A DNA stretch of 64,000 bases from Paraburkholderia sp. BCC1886 (GCF_900996245.1 NZ_CAAJGK010000022.1:62001-126000); one strand, 5' to 3'; shown: positions 35,422-45,702, counted from the stretch's first letter. The notes: generated by a model from the sequence alone, not told the origin. Numbers and translations: made by a program.

Positions 35422-37011
35422 ATGAGTTCATTGCCTGCTGGCGAACCCGACCAGAAATTCACCGACGCGCTCGCGAAAGTGAAACCGCTCCTCGCGATGC
35501 AACCGCCGTTGCCGCGCGAGCAACTGGCCGAAGCATTGCAACTCGCGGCGGTGAGTTCGCTCGGTTTGGGTCGGCTCGACGATGCGCAGTCGTACTGGCG
35601 CCGCGCGATCGAAACGAACCCCGCCTTCGTGGACGCGTACCTCAACCTCGGCAAACTGCTGAAAGGACTCGACCGGCTCCCCGACCTCGAGCAGTTGTAC
35701 CGGCAACTGCTGGCCGTGCACCCCGATTTCGCGGATGCCCACAATCACCTCGGTTCGGCACTGCAGGATCAGGGGCGTCCCGCCGAAGCGGAAGCGTCGT
35801 ACCGCCGGGCGGCGACATTGAGCCCCGAACGCGCGGAGTTCCATTACAACCTGGGCGTCGTGCTGCGACCGCTCGGCCGCTGGGACGAAGCAGCCGAGGC
35901 CTATCGACGCGCCGTCGCAACGAGCCCCGACTTCGTCATCGCTCATAGCAACCTTGGCAATGTACTGAAAGAACTCGGACGCTTGCCGGAAGCGGAGACG
36001 GCCTACCGTCAGGCGCTTGCCATCCGTCCCGGCTATCCCGTTGCGAAGTTTGCGTTGGCGTTATTGCTCATTAGCGTGGGGCGCTTCGACGAAGGCTGGC
36101 GACTCTACGAAGGGCGTCACGACGACCCGACTTCGCCGCAATACACAACGCAGCAGGTGTTGCGCCGACCCCATTGGCAAGGGCAACCACTGGCGGGCAA
36201 GAAACTGCTGGTGTGGCAGGAAGGCGGACTGGGCGACGCCATTCATTTCGGCCGCTATTTTCCGATGCTCAAGGCCTTGGGCCCCATCGAAATAGCGTTT
36301 GCCTGCAGCGCGACGCTGCATCGACTGTTCGACACGGTCGAGGGCGTCGACGTCGTGTTGAGTCACGAAGCGGGCCTCACCGCGGCCGCGCAATACGATT
36401 ACTGGCTGAGCCCTTTGAGTGCGCCGCTTCATCTGGGCACGACGCTCGACAACATTCCTCTGCCGGTACAGTTCAAATTGGCGCGCCCCTGGTTGGAATC
36501 ATGGGGCGCGTATCTTGCCGCGCTTCCTCCCGGTCCGAAAATCGGCCTCGTCTGGAAAGGCAACCCGAAACACCATAACGATGCCCATCGGTCTCTACCA
36601 GCATTGGCGATGCTGGCGCCGCTCTGGCGCATCCCCGACGCCAACCTGAATTTCGTCAGTCTGCAAAAAGGCGCGGGCGAGGACGAAGCGCGAACGCCGC
36701 CCCCCGATCAGCCTTTATTGCATCTGGGTACCGATGTCGCCGATCTGGCCGACAGTGCGGCGATCGTCGCGCAACTCGATCTGGTGATCTGCGTGGACAC
36801 GTCGCTGGCGCATCTGGCCGCCTCGGCCGGCACGCCGTGCTGGGTGTTGCTGCCACCCGAAGACGTCGACTGGCGCTGGATGCACGAGCGAACCGACAGC
36901 CCGTGGTATCCGCAAACGGTGCGGCTGTTCCGCCAGCCTTTGAACGGAAAATGGCGCGACCTCATCGAACGGGTTCGCGAGGCCTTGGCCGCGCGATTCA
37001 CTCCCCGCTAG
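35422..37011 (+). CDS. TPR-repeat protein with GT9-like glycosyltransferase domain
   Basis: A 529-residue protein. Residues ~50-225 hold about five tetratricopeptide repeats (AYLNLGKLLKGLDRL, AHNHLGSALQDQGRP, FHYNLGVVLRPLGRW, AHSNLGNVLKELGRL). The C-terminal ~280 residues resemble an ADP-heptose-transferase/GT-B-like domain: WQEGGLGDAIHFGRY, KIGLVWKGNPKHHND and CVDTSLAHLAASAGTPCWVL. The overall design recalls O-GlcNAc-transferase-like bacterial proteins, but no acceptor is evident. It stands alone, unlinked to LPS or flagellar genes. Confidence 0.85.
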   Translation: MSSLPAGEPDQKFTDALAKVKPLLAMQPPLPREQLAEALQLAAVSSLGLGRLDDAQSYWRRAIETNPAFVDAYLNLGKLLKGLDRLPDLEQLYRQLLAVHPDFADAHNHLGSALQDQGRPAEAEASYRRAATLSPERAEFHYNLGVVLRPLGRWDEAAEAYRRAVATSPDFVIAHSNLGNVLKELGRLPEAETAYRQALAIRPGYPVAKFALALLLISVGRFDEGWRLYEGRHDDPTSPQYTTQQVLRRPHWQGQPLAGKKLLVWQEGGLGDAIHFGRYFPMLKALGPIEIAFACSATLHRLFDTVEGVDVVLSHEAGLTAAAQYDYWLSPLSAPLHLGTTLDNIPLPVQFKLARPWLESWGAYLAALPPGPKIGLVWKGNPKHHNDAHRSLPALAMLAPLWRIPDANLNFVSLQKGAGEDEARTPPPDQPLLHLGTDVADLADSAAIVAQLDLVICVDTSLAHLAASAGTPCWVLLPPEDVDWRWMHERTDSPWYPQTVRLFRQPLNGKWRDLIERVREALAARFTPR

Positions 37012-37141
37012 CGCTTCGTTCAGCGCCCGATTCCCTTTTAATCCCCCCGCATTTCTCAATCGGCGAGATGGCGTCGACACGTCCGTTGCATTGACACGTC
37101 CAACGCCACAGGACTACCATCGTCCCATCTGACGCAAATGA

Positions 37142-37158
37142 GTTCTATCAGATAGAAC
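37142..37158 (+). promoter_or_regulatory. Palindromic candidate operator upstream of iclR
   Basis: GTTCTAT (37142-37148), CAG, ATAGAAC (37152-37158): a perfect 7+3+7 palindrome 17 bp before the IclR-type start. IclR proteins often bind palindromes of this size and regulate themselves. I find no identical copy in the iclR-MFS gap. Confidence 0.5.
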
Positions 37159-37175
37159 AACCGGAGACTTTCATC

Positions 37176-37952
37176 ATGGCCCGAAACAGCGAGACTGCGC
37201 GCCAGCCGCAGGGCGTGACACCCAGCGGCATCGACGTGCTCGATCGTGCAGCGGCAATTCTGTTCGCGTTTCGCCGCGACGACGAACCCCTGACGCTGAC
37301 CGAGCTGTCCGAGCGCACCGGCCTTTACAAAAGCACGCTGTCGCGGCTCGCGCAGGCGCTGTGTCATCACCATCTGCTCATCAGACTGAGCGACGGCCGT
37401 TACTGGGTCGGCTCGTCCGCGCTGCATCTGAGCGCGGTCTACGAGGCCGGCTTCGATCTGCGCGACATCCTGTTGCCGGCCATGAAGGAACTGAGCGCCG
37501 AGTCTGGCGAGGCCGTCTCGTTCCATGTGCGCGAACACGACCATCGTGTGTGTCTGTATCGCATCGCGTCGCGCCATTCGATTCGTGCGGAAGTGCATCA
37601 GGGCGACGTGCAGCCGCTCGAACGCGGCGCGGGCGGCCGGGTGCTGCTGGCGTTTTCCGGCGAGCCCGGCGAGCCCTACGACACGGTGCGCCGCCACTAC
37701 GTGTACTTATCCATCGGCGAACGCGATCCAGAAACCGCGGGCATTTCCGCGCCGGTGTTCGGCGTGGGGCAGGAGCTGATCGGCGCGCTCGGCATCGTGG
37801 GACCGGCCGCGCGCATGGGCATGAACGAGATGGAAAGTTACCGGCCGCGGCTTCTGCAGTTCGCCGCGCGCGCCACTACGGCATTAGGCGGCGACGCCGC
37901 GCCGCTGTTGCAGGCTGCGCTCGAAGCAGGACCGGCACGCCGGGCCGCATGA
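37176..37952 (+). CDS. IclR-family transcriptional regulator
   Basis: A 258-residue regulator: N-terminal winged HTH (LTLTELSERTGLYKSTLSRL, ~30-50) and C-terminal GAF-like effector domain (~85-250). It directly precedes the MFS-ligJ-ligK genes on the same strand (95 bp). IclR members such as PcaU, PobR and PcaR control aromatic acid catabolism, so control of the ligJK cluster is likely. Confidence 0.88.
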   Translation: MARNSETARQPQGVTPSGIDVLDRAAAILFAFRRDDEPLTLTELSERTGLYKSTLSRLAQALCHHHLLIRLSDGRYWVGSSALHLSAVYEAGFDLRDILLPAMKELSAESGEAVSFHVREHDHRVCLYRIASRHSIRAEVHQGDVQPLERGAGGRVLLAFSGEPGEPYDTVRRHYVYLSIGERDPETAGISAPVFGVGQELIGALGIVGPAARMGMNEMESYRPRLLQFAARATTALGGDAAPLLQAALEAGPARRAA

Positions 37953-38047
37953 AGCCGCGCGTGGCGGCCACGGGTTATTAAATCGTCGTCATCGATATCA
38001 ACGAGAGACAAGCTATCCCGTCGAGGGAAGCAGGAGGAAACAGCATC

Positions 38048-39364
38048 ATGTTCAAGTGGTATTCCGATTTGACGAAGTCCGAGAAGCGCACCTACTGGGC
38101 GTGCTTCAGCGGTTGGGGACTCGACGCGATGGACACGCAGATGTACGCGCTGGCCATCCCCACGCTCATCGCGCTATGGGGTATGACGCGCGGCCAGGCC
38201 GGCGTGCTCGGCACGACGGTGCTGATCATGGCGTCGCTGGGCGGCTGGATCGCCGGCATTCTCGCGGACCGGTATGGCCGCGTGCGCATCTTGCAGATCA
38301 CCATTCTGTGGTTCTCCGCGTTCACGCTGCTTTCCGCATTCACGGATTCGTTCTGGCAGTTGATGGTGACGCGCGGTCTCCAAGGACTCGGCTTCGGCGG
38401 CGAGTGGGCGGTGGGCGCGGTGCTGATCAGCGAGACCATTCGCCCGCAGGTGCGCGGTCGCGCGGTGGGGTCGCTGCAGGCGGGCTGGGCGATCGGCTAT
38501 GCGGTGGCGGTGCTGCTCTCCACGCTGCTCTTCAATACGCTCGAACCGGCGATTGCGTGGCGCGTGCTGTTCGCCATCGGCCTGCTGCCGACCCTGCTGG
38601 TGCTGTGGATTCGCCGTCATATCGAAGAAGCGCCGATGTTCGCGCAGAACCTGCGTGAACACGCCGCGGAACGCCCGAGCATCTGGGCCGTGTTCGACCG
38701 GCCGATCCGCGCGACGACCTTCAAGGCGATCCTGCTGACCTTCGGCATCTACGGCGGCAACTACGTGATGATCACGTGGCTGCCCGCGTATCTGAAACTG
38801 GTGCTGCATCTGTCCATCACCAATGTCGGCGGTTATCTGGCGATCAATATTCTCGGCTCGTTCGCGGGCGCTTTCCTGAACGGCTGGATGGCGGACCGCT
38901 TCGGCCGGCGCCGCACGTTCGTGGTGATCGCGTGTCTGCAGGCGGTCGCGGTGGCCACGTACACGCTTGCCCCCATCACGCTGCCGGTCACGCTGGTGCT
39001 CGGCTTCGTGCTCGGTACGCTGCAATCGGGCACGGCTGCGGGCACCGGCGCGTATATCGCCGAACTGTTCCCCACCCGCATCCGGGCGTCGGCGCAAGGC
39101 TTGTGCGGCAACGCGGGCCGGGCGATCGGCGCCGTGATGCCGGCGATGGTCGGCGTGCTCAGCGCGAAGTTCGAACTCGGCGCGGCGATGGGATTGTGCG
39201 CGTGCGTGTCGTATCTGCTGGTCGTGATCGCCGCATTGATGCTGCCCGAAACGCGCGGCAAGGACCTCGCGACGGAATCCACGGCGGCGCCGGCCGACCC
39301 CGCAGGCAGCGCAGCGAACACCCACTCGAAGACGGGCGAGCGTCACGCCCAGGAAGTCCGCTAG
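38048..39364 (+). CDS. MFS transporter, aromatic-acid/carboxylate type
   Basis: A 438-residue carrier with 12 helices. It has [12 protein letters not shown] in loop 2-3, [12 protein letters not shown] in the C-half, and the [19 protein letters not shown] first helix typical of carriers for aromatic and other carboxylic acids. A strong AGGAGG site lies upstream of the ATG. It is 17 bp upstream of ligJ, so it probably imports the substrate of that pathway (a phenolic acid or a downstream dicarboxylate). Confidence 0.87.
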   Translation: MFKWYSDLTKSEKRTYWACFSGWGLDAMDTQMYALAIPTLIALWGMTRGQAGVLGTTVLIMASLGGWIAGILADRYGRVRILQITILWFSAFTLLSAFTDSFWQLMVTRGLQGLGFGGEWAVGAVLISETIRPQVRGRAVGSLQAGWAIGYAVAVLLSTLLFNTLEPAIAWRVLFAIGLLPTLLVLWIRRHIEEAPMFAQNLREHAAERPSIWAVFDRPIRATTFKAILLTFGIYGGNYVMITWLPAYLKLVLHLSITNVGGYLAINILGSFAGAFLNGWMADRFGRRRTFVVIACLQAVAVATYTLAPITLPVTLVLGFVLGTLQSGTAAGTGAYIAELFPTRIRASAQGLCGNAGRAIGAVMPAMVGVLSAKFELGAAMGLCACVSYLLVVIAALMLPETRGKDLATESTAAPADPAGSAANTHSKTGERHAQEVR

Positions 39365-39381
39365 GCAATCAGGAAAAAACC

Positions 39382-40407
39382 ATGATCATCGATATTCACG
39401 GTCACTACACGACTGCACCGAAAGCGCTGGAAGACTGGCGCAACCGTCAGATCGCCGCACTCGGCAACCCGGCCGCGCAGCCGAAAGTCTCGGAGCTGAA
39501 AATCAGCGACGACGAACTGCGCGAGTCGATCGAGACCAACCAGTTGCGGCTGATGCGGGAACGCGGTCTCGACCTGACCATCTTCAGCCCGCGCGCGAGC
39601 TTCATGGCGCATCACATCGGCGACTTCGAGGTATCGAACACGTGGGCGGGTATCTGCAACGAACTCTGCTACCGCGTGAGCCAGTTGTTCCCCGAGCATT
39701 TCGTGCCGGCGGCGATGCTGCCGCAAAGCCCCGGTGTGGACATCGCCACCTGTGTTCCCGAACTGGTCAGGTGCGTGGAGCAGTACGGCAACGTGGCGAT
39801 CAACCTGAATCCCGACCCATCGGGCGGCCACTGGACCAGTGCGCCGCTGTCGGATCGCGCGTGGTATCCCATCTACGAGAAGATGGTCGAATACGACATT
39901 CCCGCGATGATCCACGTCAGCACGAGTTGCAACGCGTGCTTTCACACCACCGGCGCGCATTACCTGAACGCGGATACGACGGCCTTCATGCAATGCCTGA
40001 CGTCCGACCTGTTCCGCGATTTCCCGACGCTGCGTTTCGTGATTCCGCACGGCGGCGGCGCGGTGCCGTATCACTGGGGCCGCTTCCGCGGTCTCGCGCA
40101 GGAGATGAAGAAGCCGCTGCTGAAAGACCATCTGCTGAACAACATCTTCTTCGACACCTGCGTGTATCACCAGCCCGGCATCGACCTGCTGACCAAGGTG
40201 ATCCCCGTGGACAACATTCTGTTCGCGAGCGAAATGATCGGCGCGGTGCGCGGTATCGATCCCGAAACCGGCTATTACTTCGACGACACCAGGCGCTACG
40301 TCGAAGCCGCGGACATGAACCCGGACCAGCGCGTCAAGATTTACGAAGGCAACGCGCGGCGCGTGTATCCCCGTCTCGACGCCGCGCTCAAGACACAAGG
40401 ACGTTGA
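39382..40407 (+). CDS. ligJ: 4-oxalomesaconate hydratase (LigJ type)
   Basis: A 341-residue amidohydrolase-fold hydratase that converts 4-oxalomesaconate to 4-carboxy-4-hydroxy-2-oxoadipate. Closely LigJ-like along its length: [19 protein letters not shown] with H6 and H8 as metal ligands, [37 protein letters not shown] and [16 protein letters not shown]. Length equals Sphingobium LigJ (~341). It is unlike the PIG-L-type GalB of Pseudomonas. ligK follows after 2 bp. Confidence 0.92.
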   Translation: MIIDIHGHYTTAPKALEDWRNRQIAALGNPAAQPKVSELKISDDELRESIETNQLRLMRERGLDLTIFSPRASFMAHHIGDFEVSNTWAGICNELCYRVSQLFPEHFVPAAMLPQSPGVDIATCVPELVRCVEQYGNVAINLNPDPSGGHWTSAPLSDRAWYPIYEKMVEYDIPAMIHVSTSCNACFHTTGAHYLNADTTAFMQCLTSDLFRDFPTLRFVIPHGGGAVPYHWGRFRGLAQEMKKPLLKDHLLNNIFFDTCVYHQPGIDLLTKVIPVDNILFASEMIGAVRGIDPETGYYFDDTRRYVEAADMNPDQRVKIYEGNARRVYPRLDAALKTQGR

Positions 40408-40409
40408 TC

Positions 40410-41093
40410 ATGACCGAACTCGGAGTGGTGTATCGCAACATCTCACGCGCGGACAGCCGCGTCGCGGACGGCCTCGGCGCGCTCGGCAGCGCGACCGTGC
40501 ATGAAGCGATGGGACGCACGGGACTGCTCAAGCCGTACATGCGGCCCATCTATACCGGCGCGCACGCGTGGGGCACGGCGGTGACGGTGCTGCTGCATCC
40601 CGGCGACAACTGGATGATGCATGTGGCCGCCGAACAGATTCAGCCCGGCGACGTGGTGGTCGCCGCCATCACGGCCGATTGCACGGACGGCTATTTCGGC
40701 GATCTGCTGGCGACCAGTTTCAAGGCGCGCGGCGCCCGCGCACTGATTATCGACGCGGGCGTGCGCGACGTGAGCGTGCTGACCGAGATGGGCTTCCCGG
40801 TGTGGAGCAAGGCGATTTCGGCGAAAGGCACGATCAAGGCGACGCTCGGTTCGGTGAACATTCCGGTGGTGTGCGCAGGCGCGCTGGTGAACCCGGGCGA
40901 TGTGGTCGTCGCCGATCAGGACGGCGTCGCGGTGGTGCCGTCGGCGCAGGCGTTGGCGACGCTCGAGAAGGCCACCGCGCGCGAGGCGCTCGAGGCGAAG
41001 AAACGCGACATGCTCGCGTCCGGCGTGCTGGGGCTCGATATGTACAAGATGCGCGAGCCGTTGGCGCAAGCCGGGCTGCGCTATATCGATTGA
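40410..41093 (+). CDS. ligK: 4-carboxy-4-hydroxy-2-oxoadipate aldolase (LigK/RraA-like)
   Basis: A 227-residue class II pyruvate aldolase cleaving its substrate to pyruvate and oxaloacetate. It is a LigK/ProA homologue of the RraA-like fold: [15 protein letters not shown] near the N-terminus, [20 protein letters not shown] and [17 protein letters not shown] with the catalytic Arg/Asp region, and [17 protein letters not shown]. Length matches (~228). It is paired with ligJ as in protocatechuate 4,5-cleavage and gallate pathways. Confidence 0.93.
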   Translation: MTELGVVYRNISRADSRVADGLGALGSATVHEAMGRTGLLKPYMRPIYTGAHAWGTAVTVLLHPGDNWMMHVAAEQIQPGDVVVAAITADCTDGYFGDLLATSFKARGARALIIDAGVRDVSVLTEMGFPVWSKAISAKGTIKATLGSVNIPVVCAGALVNPGDVVVADQDGVAVVPSAQALATLEKATAREALEAKKRDMLASGVLGLDMYKMREPLAQAGLRYID

Positions 41094-41105
41094 CACGCGA
41101 AGGCG

Positions 41106-41999
41106 TCAGCTTTTTGCCGACGCCGACGCCGACCCGATCCGCTCGCGCAGTAGCTCGACCGCCTGCGCGGCGCATACCGACAGCGGCCACTCGGCGCGAT
41201 GGATCAGCCAGAGCGTATCCACTACCGGCGCGCCGCACTCGACTACCTGAATCGCGTCCTGCCGGGCGAACGCCTGACGGGCATAGCGCGGAATGACGGT
41301 AAAGCCGAGACCGCGCGCGACCGGTTCCAGGATCAGGCCGACCTGGTTGCTGAAGCCTTGGCGCGGCAAGGTGTTGAAACCCGGATTGCCGGGAAAGCGC
41401 CGGCTCAGTAGCCGATACGCCATCGCCGGCCCGTCCGGGTGATCGATGAAACCGAGCCGCACCAGGTCTTCCCATTCGTGGACGTTCTCACGCGCCGGCG
41501 CGACCAGTTCCAGCGGTTCCTCCGCGAACTGGGTGGCCGTGAGCCGTGGATCGTCCGGCTTCAACGTGACCAGACCCAGTTCGTACTGGTTCTGCAGAAC
41601 GGCCGCGAGCACTTCCGGGTCCGGCGCGAAGCGATGCCGCACGACCCAGCCGGGGTTCTCTTCCTGCAAGCCGAGCAACAACGGATAGAGCGCAAGCCCG
41701 ATGCTGCCGGGACTGATCAGGCTGACTTCGCCGCGCGCTTCGTCCTCGCCTGTCAGACGCGAACGCAGCCGCCGGTCGGCGGAATCCATCTCGGTGCAGT
41801 AATCGAGCAGAACCTTGCCCGCCGGCGTGACTTCCAGCCGACGCGGCCGGCGGATGACCAGCAATCCGAGTTCGCTTTCCAGATGGCGCAGATGCTGGCT
41901 GACGGCCGCTTGCGTCAGTTCCAGACGCTCGGCCGCGCGCGTGAAGTTGCCGACTTCGACCAGCGTGACGAACGTGCGAAGCCATTGCGGATTAAGCAT
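41106..41999 (-). CDS. LysR-family transcriptional regulator
   Basis: A 297-residue LysR regulator: N-terminal HTH (LRTFVTLVEVGNFTRAAERL; ALTQAAVSQHLRHLESELG) and a C-terminal co-inducer domain. It is convergent with ligK (12 bp between stops) and divergent from the VOC gene, with a 97-bp shared AT-rich promoter region. Classical LysR logic suggests it regulates the VOC gene; a role in ligJK is also possible. Confidence 0.9.
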   Translation of the reverse strand: MLNPQWLRTFVTLVEVGNFTRAAERLELTQAAVSQHLRHLESELGLLVIRRPRRLEVTPAGKVLLDYCTEMDSADRRLRSRLTGEDEARGEVSLISPGSIGLALYPLLLGLQEENPGWVVRHRFAPDPEVLAAVLQNQYELGLVTLKPDDPRLTATQFAEEPLELVAPARENVHEWEDLVRLGFIDHPDGPAMAYRLLSRRFPGNPGFNTLPRQGFSNQVGLILEPVARGLGFTVIPRYARQAFARQDAIQVVECGAPVVDTLWLIHRAEWPLSVCAAQAVELLRERIGSASASAKS

Positions 42000-42096
42000 A
42001 AAAATAATTTATCGAAACGATTACCGGGGCGTGGTTTTAATTATAGTGTGACGGCGATAAGCTCGTTGGATTCCAAAATCCATAGGAGCCTGCGCC

Positions 42097-42600
42097 ATGC
42101 TCACGCCTTATCCCCGTTCTTTCTCTCATATTGGCCTGTCGGTGACCGACCTCGACGGCGCCGTCAAGTTTTACACCGAGGTCATGGGCTGGTATCTGAT
42201 CATGCCGCCTACCACCATCACCGAAGACACCAGCGCGATCGGCGTGATGTGCACGGACGTGTTCGGCGCAGGCTGGGGCTCGTTCCGCATCGCGCATCTG
42301 TCGACGGGCGACCGCGTCGGCGTCGAGATCTTCGAATTTCCGAATGCGCAGAAGCCGGAAAACAATTTCGAGTACTGGAAGACCAGCGTGTTTCACTTCT
42401 GCGTGCAGGACCCGGACGTGGAAGGCCTGGCCGCGAAAATCGTCGCCGCGGGCGGCAAGCAACGCATGCCGGTGCGCGAGTACTTCCCCGGCGAAAAGCC
42501 GTATCGCATGGTCTATATGGAAGACCCGTTCGGCAACATTCTCGAGATCTACAGCCATAGCTACGAACTGACGTACGCGGCGGGCGCCTATCAGCAGTGA
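42097..42600 (+). CDS. VOC-superfamily (glyoxalase/dioxygenase-fold) protein
   Basis: A 167-residue protein with two beta-alpha-beta-beta-beta modules: HIGLSVTDLDGAVKFYTEVMGW at ~10 and RMVYMEDPFGNILEIYSHSY near the end. Metal-ligand candidates are H10, E75 region (VEIFEF), H100 region (FHFCVQD) and E148 (ILEIYSH). Family members are lactoylglutathione lyases, extradiol-type dioxygenases or antibiotic-binding proteins; at this size a lyase or small-molecule lyase-like role is likeliest. It is divergent from the LysR gene. Confidence 0.83.
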   Translation: MLTPYPRSFSHIGLSVTDLDGAVKFYTEVMGWYLIMPPTTITEDTSAIGVMCTDVFGAGWGSFRIAHLSTGDRVGVEIFEFPNAQKPENNFEYWKTSVFHFCVQDPDVEGLAAKIVAAGGKQRMPVREYFPGEKPYRMVYMEDPFGNILEIYSHSYELTYAAGAYQQ

Positions 42601-42754
42601 GCATTCGACGATGACAACGCCGTGCCGGTGCGCCAATAGCGGTTTGCTGGGCCGGCGGCGCGGTTAGCCAGTACCTGGTACAGTTCGCCATCGCGGATGC
42701 ATCACCAGACAACGAATCTCACTGCGAATTTCACGGAATAACCTGGAAATCTTT

Positions 42755-43855
42755 ATGTCAGCTTTGTTCACCCCGTTTCAACTCAAAGACGTCAGCCTGC
42801 GCAACCGCATTGCCGTGCCGCCGATGTGCCAATACAGCGCCGTCGACGGCCTGACCAACGACTGGCACGCCACGCACTACAGCAGCATCGCGCGCGGCGG
42901 CACGGGCCTCGTGATCGTCGAAGCCACCGCGGTGTCGCCCGAAGGCCGCATCACGCCGGGCTGCACCGGCTTGTGGAACGACGCGCAGGCCGAAGGCATG
43001 GCGCGCATTGCCGCGTCGATCAAGGCAGCGGGCGCGGTGCCCGGCATCCAGATCGGCCATGCGGGCCGCAAGGCCAGCGCCAATCTGCCGTGGGAAGGCG
43101 ACGACCATATCGCCGAGGGCGATCCGCGCGGCTGGGAAACGCTGTCGCCGTCCGCGGTGGCATTCGGCGCGAATCTGCCGAAGGTGCCCAAGGCGATGAC
43201 GCTCGACGATATCGCACGCGTGAAAGCCGACTTCGTGGCCGCGGCGCGTCGTGCCCGCGACGCCGGCTTCGAGTGGCTCGAACTGCACTTCGCGCATGGC
43301 TATCTTGCGCAAAGCTTCTTCTCGGTTCACGCGAACCTGCGTGACGACCAGTACGGCGGCGATGCCGCGGGCCGCAGCCGCTTCCTGCTCGAAACGCTGG
43401 CCGCCGTGCGTGAAGTGTGGCCGGAGAATCTGCCGCTGACCGCGCGGTTCGGCGTGATCGAATACGACGGTCGCGACGAACAGACCTTGCAGGAAGCAAT
43501 CGAACTGACGCGCGGAATGCGCCGCGGCGGTCTGGACATGCTGAGCGTGAGCGTCGGCTTCTCGACGCCCAAGTCGAACATTCCGTGGGGTCCGGCGTTT
43601 CTCGCGCCCATCGCCGAACGCGTGCGCCGCGAAGCGGAATTGCCGGTGTCGTCGGCGTGGGGCATCGACTCGCCGCCTATCGCCAACCGCACGGTTGCCG
43701 AGCAGCAACTCGATCTGGTGATGGTGGGTCGCGCGCATCTGTCGAACCCGCATTGGCCGTATTACGCTGCGCGTCAACTGAAGGTGGAGCGTCCGTCGTG
43801 GGTGCTGCCCGCACCGTACGCCCATTGGCTGGAACGCTACGCCGTAGCCGAATAG
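42755..43855 (+). CDS. NADH:flavin oxidoreductase, Old Yellow Enzyme (YqjM/XenA-like)
   Basis: A 366-residue FMN-dependent ene-reductase. C25 and Y27 in PPMCQYSA are the diagnostic residues of the YqjM/XenA class. The substrate-binding HFAHGYL motif (~175) and HANLRDDQYGG follow, with the C-terminal GRAHLSNPHWPYYAA. Reduces activated alkenes and xenobiotics with NAD(P)H. It ends 27 bp before a strong terminator. Confidence 0.92.
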   Translation: MSALFTPFQLKDVSLRNRIAVPPMCQYSAVDGLTNDWHATHYSSIARGGTGLVIVEATAVSPEGRITPGCTGLWNDAQAEGMARIAASIKAAGAVPGIQIGHAGRKASANLPWEGDDHIAEGDPRGWETLSPSAVAFGANLPKVPKAMTLDDIARVKADFVAAARRARDAGFEWLELHFAHGYLAQSFFSVHANLRDDQYGGDAAGRSRFLLETLAAVREVWPENLPLTARFGVIEYDGRDEQTLQEAIELTRGMRRGGLDMLSVSVGFSTPKSNIPWGPAFLAPIAERVRREAELPVSSAWGIDSPPIANRTVAEQQLDLVMVGRAHLSNPHWPYYAARQLKVERPSWVLPAPYAHWLERYAVAE

Positions 43856-43882
43856 GCGTCACGACCGGTCCATGAAAACAGG

Positions 43883-43924
43883 CGCCCTGCGAGCCATCGT
43901 CACGATGGTTCGCAGGGCGTTTTT
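43883..43924 (+). terminator. Rho-independent terminator after the OYE gene
   Basis: A 17-bp stem (43883-43899 with 43903-43919, one G-T wobble) and a 3-nt loop, followed by a T5 run. It separates the OYE gene from the convergent DHA2 exporter and could also act for the minus strand, where a T4 run follows. Confidence 0.92.
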
Positions 43925-43945
43925 CTTTATCGACGTTCAACCCGG

Positions 43946-45457
43946 TCAGTTCTGCTCCGCGGCAAAACCCTGTCCGCTGCGATCCGCGCGCGCAAGATGG
44001 AGCGCCAGCAGGAAACCCACGAACATCACGATGCCGCCCGCGATCAGGCTCGCGCCGATCGCGCTGCGATACGCTTCGATCAGGTCGGACCGCTGCGTCG
44101 CCGACAACTGCGCAACGGTGCCGGCACCTTGCGCGAGCAGTCCTTCGACATTCACGCCGCTTGGCATGCCGCCGAGTTGCCGGCCGAGCACGAAGGTCAT
44201 GATGCCGCCCGAAAACGCCACGCCGAGCGAGCCGCCGAGCGAGCGCACGAACGACATGGTGGCGGTCGCCGCGCCGATCGCCGAGGCCGGCACCGAGTTC
44301 TGCACGATGACGGTGGCGTTGGGCATGCCGATTCCCATGCCCGCGCCGAGCAGTGCCATCGTCAACAGAAACCAGGGGACGCCCGCGCCCAGATGTGCGA
44401 AGGTCGCGAGCGCGGCTAGTCCTGCGCATTCGAGCAGCGTGCCGAGCGCGAGGAGGCTGGCGAAGCGCCGGGTCCGCGTCGATATCTGCCCGCCGACGAT
44501 CGACGACACCAGCATGGTCAGCACTTGCGGCAACATCATCAGGCCGGCCTGCTGCGGGGTTTGACCGAGCACCAGCTGGAAGTACAGCGGCACGAAAACG
44601 AGCGAGCCCATCATCGCGAAGGCCATCGTGCCGGACGCGGTCACGCAGATCGCGTAGGCGCGAATCGTCAGCAGCCGGAAGTCGATGATCGGTTCGGCTG
44701 CGCGTTTCTCGACCCGGTACAGCAGGCCGAACGACAGCACCACCAGCACCGCGAGGCTCACAGCCAGCGGCAGGTCGCGGGCGAGCGTGTGCTCGTTGGT
44801 ATTGAGCATCAGCAGCAGGGCGCTGGTGCCGACACTGACGAGCGCCGCGCCCGTGTAGTCGATCCGGTGTCGACCGCCGCGCGGCAGGCCGGGGAGACTC
44901 GCCATTACGATCGCGAGCGACAGCAGACCGACCGGCACGTTGACGTAGAAAATCCAGCGCCACGAGAAATGCGTGGTGATGAAGCCGCCCAGTAGCGGAC
45001 CCGCGACGCTGCTGACCGCGAAGGCGCCGGTGAACAGCCCTTGGTAGCGACCGCGTTCACCGGGACTGACGATGCTGCCTATCACTGTTTGCGACAGCGT
45101 GATGAGCCCGCCGGCGCCGAGCCCCTGAAGACCGCGAAACACGATCAGTTGCAGCATCGAATGCGCAGCGCCGCATAAGCCCGACGCCACCAGAAAGACG
45201 ATGACGCTCGCCGCGAAGAACGGCTTGCGGCCATACATATCGGAGAGCTTGCCGTACAGCGGAGCGCTGATGGTCGAGGTCAGCATGAAGGCGGTCACGA
45301 CCCAGGTCATGCGGCTCAACCCGCCGAGATCGCTGGAGATGACGGGCAGCGCCGTCGATACGATGCTTTGATCGAGCGCACCGAGCACCATCGCGAGGAT
45401 GAGGCCGGTGAAGATCAGATAACGGCGGGAAGCGGAGGGCAGGACAGGTGGGCTCAT
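43946..45457 (-). CDS. MFS drug exporter, DHA2 family (14 helices)
   Basis: A 503-residue inner-membrane antiporter of the EmrB/QacA-like DHA2 group. Features: LGALDQSIVSTALPVISSDL in helix 1, GKLSDMYGRKPFF in loop 2-3, and RGLQGLGAGGLITLSQTVIG in helix 4-5 (motif C region follows with SVAGPLLGGF). No membrane-fusion protein gene is adjacent. It is divergent from the LysR gene at 45703 (245-bp spacer without other features). Confidence 0.92.
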   Translation of the reverse strand: MSPPVLPSASRRYLIFTGLILAMVLGALDQSIVSTALPVISSDLGGLSRMTWVVTAFMLTSTISAPLYGKLSDMYGRKPFFAASVIVFLVASGLCGAAHSMLQLIVFRGLQGLGAGGLITLSQTVIGSIVSPGERGRYQGLFTGAFAVSSVAGPLLGGFITTHFSWRWIFYVNVPVGLLSLAIVMASLPGLPRGGRHRIDYTGAALVSVGTSALLLMLNTNEHTLARDLPLAVSLAVLVVLSFGLLYRVEKRAAEPIIDFRLLTIRAYAICVTASGTMAFAMMGSLVFVPLYFQLVLGQTPQQAGLMMLPQVLTMLVSSIVGGQISTRTRRFASLLALGTLLECAGLAALATFAHLGAGVPWFLLTMALLGAGMGIGMPNATVIVQNSVPASAIGAATATMSFVRSLGGSLGVAFSGGIMTFVLGRQLGGMPSGVNVEGLLAQGAGTVAQLSATQRSDLIEAYRSAIGASLIAGGIVMFVGFLLALHLARADRSGQGFAAEQN

Positions 45458-45702
45458 GAAGAATCGAATGGCGGGCGTTGTGGCGAAATGACGGAGCGTT
45501 GCAACTGCCGGTGGGACGCAATGGCTGTACCCGGCGTGCGTGTCGGGGCCGGGTTTTTCCTGACGCGATCTTACGCGAGCGCTTTGACAAGGCGCCGTTG
45601 CGCGCGCAACATCACTCGCACCCGACGGGCTACGCGCCGCTACGGCCTGTCATCGGGAACACATAAGAAACAGAACATCGCGGGAAAACACCGAGGAGAC
45701 GC

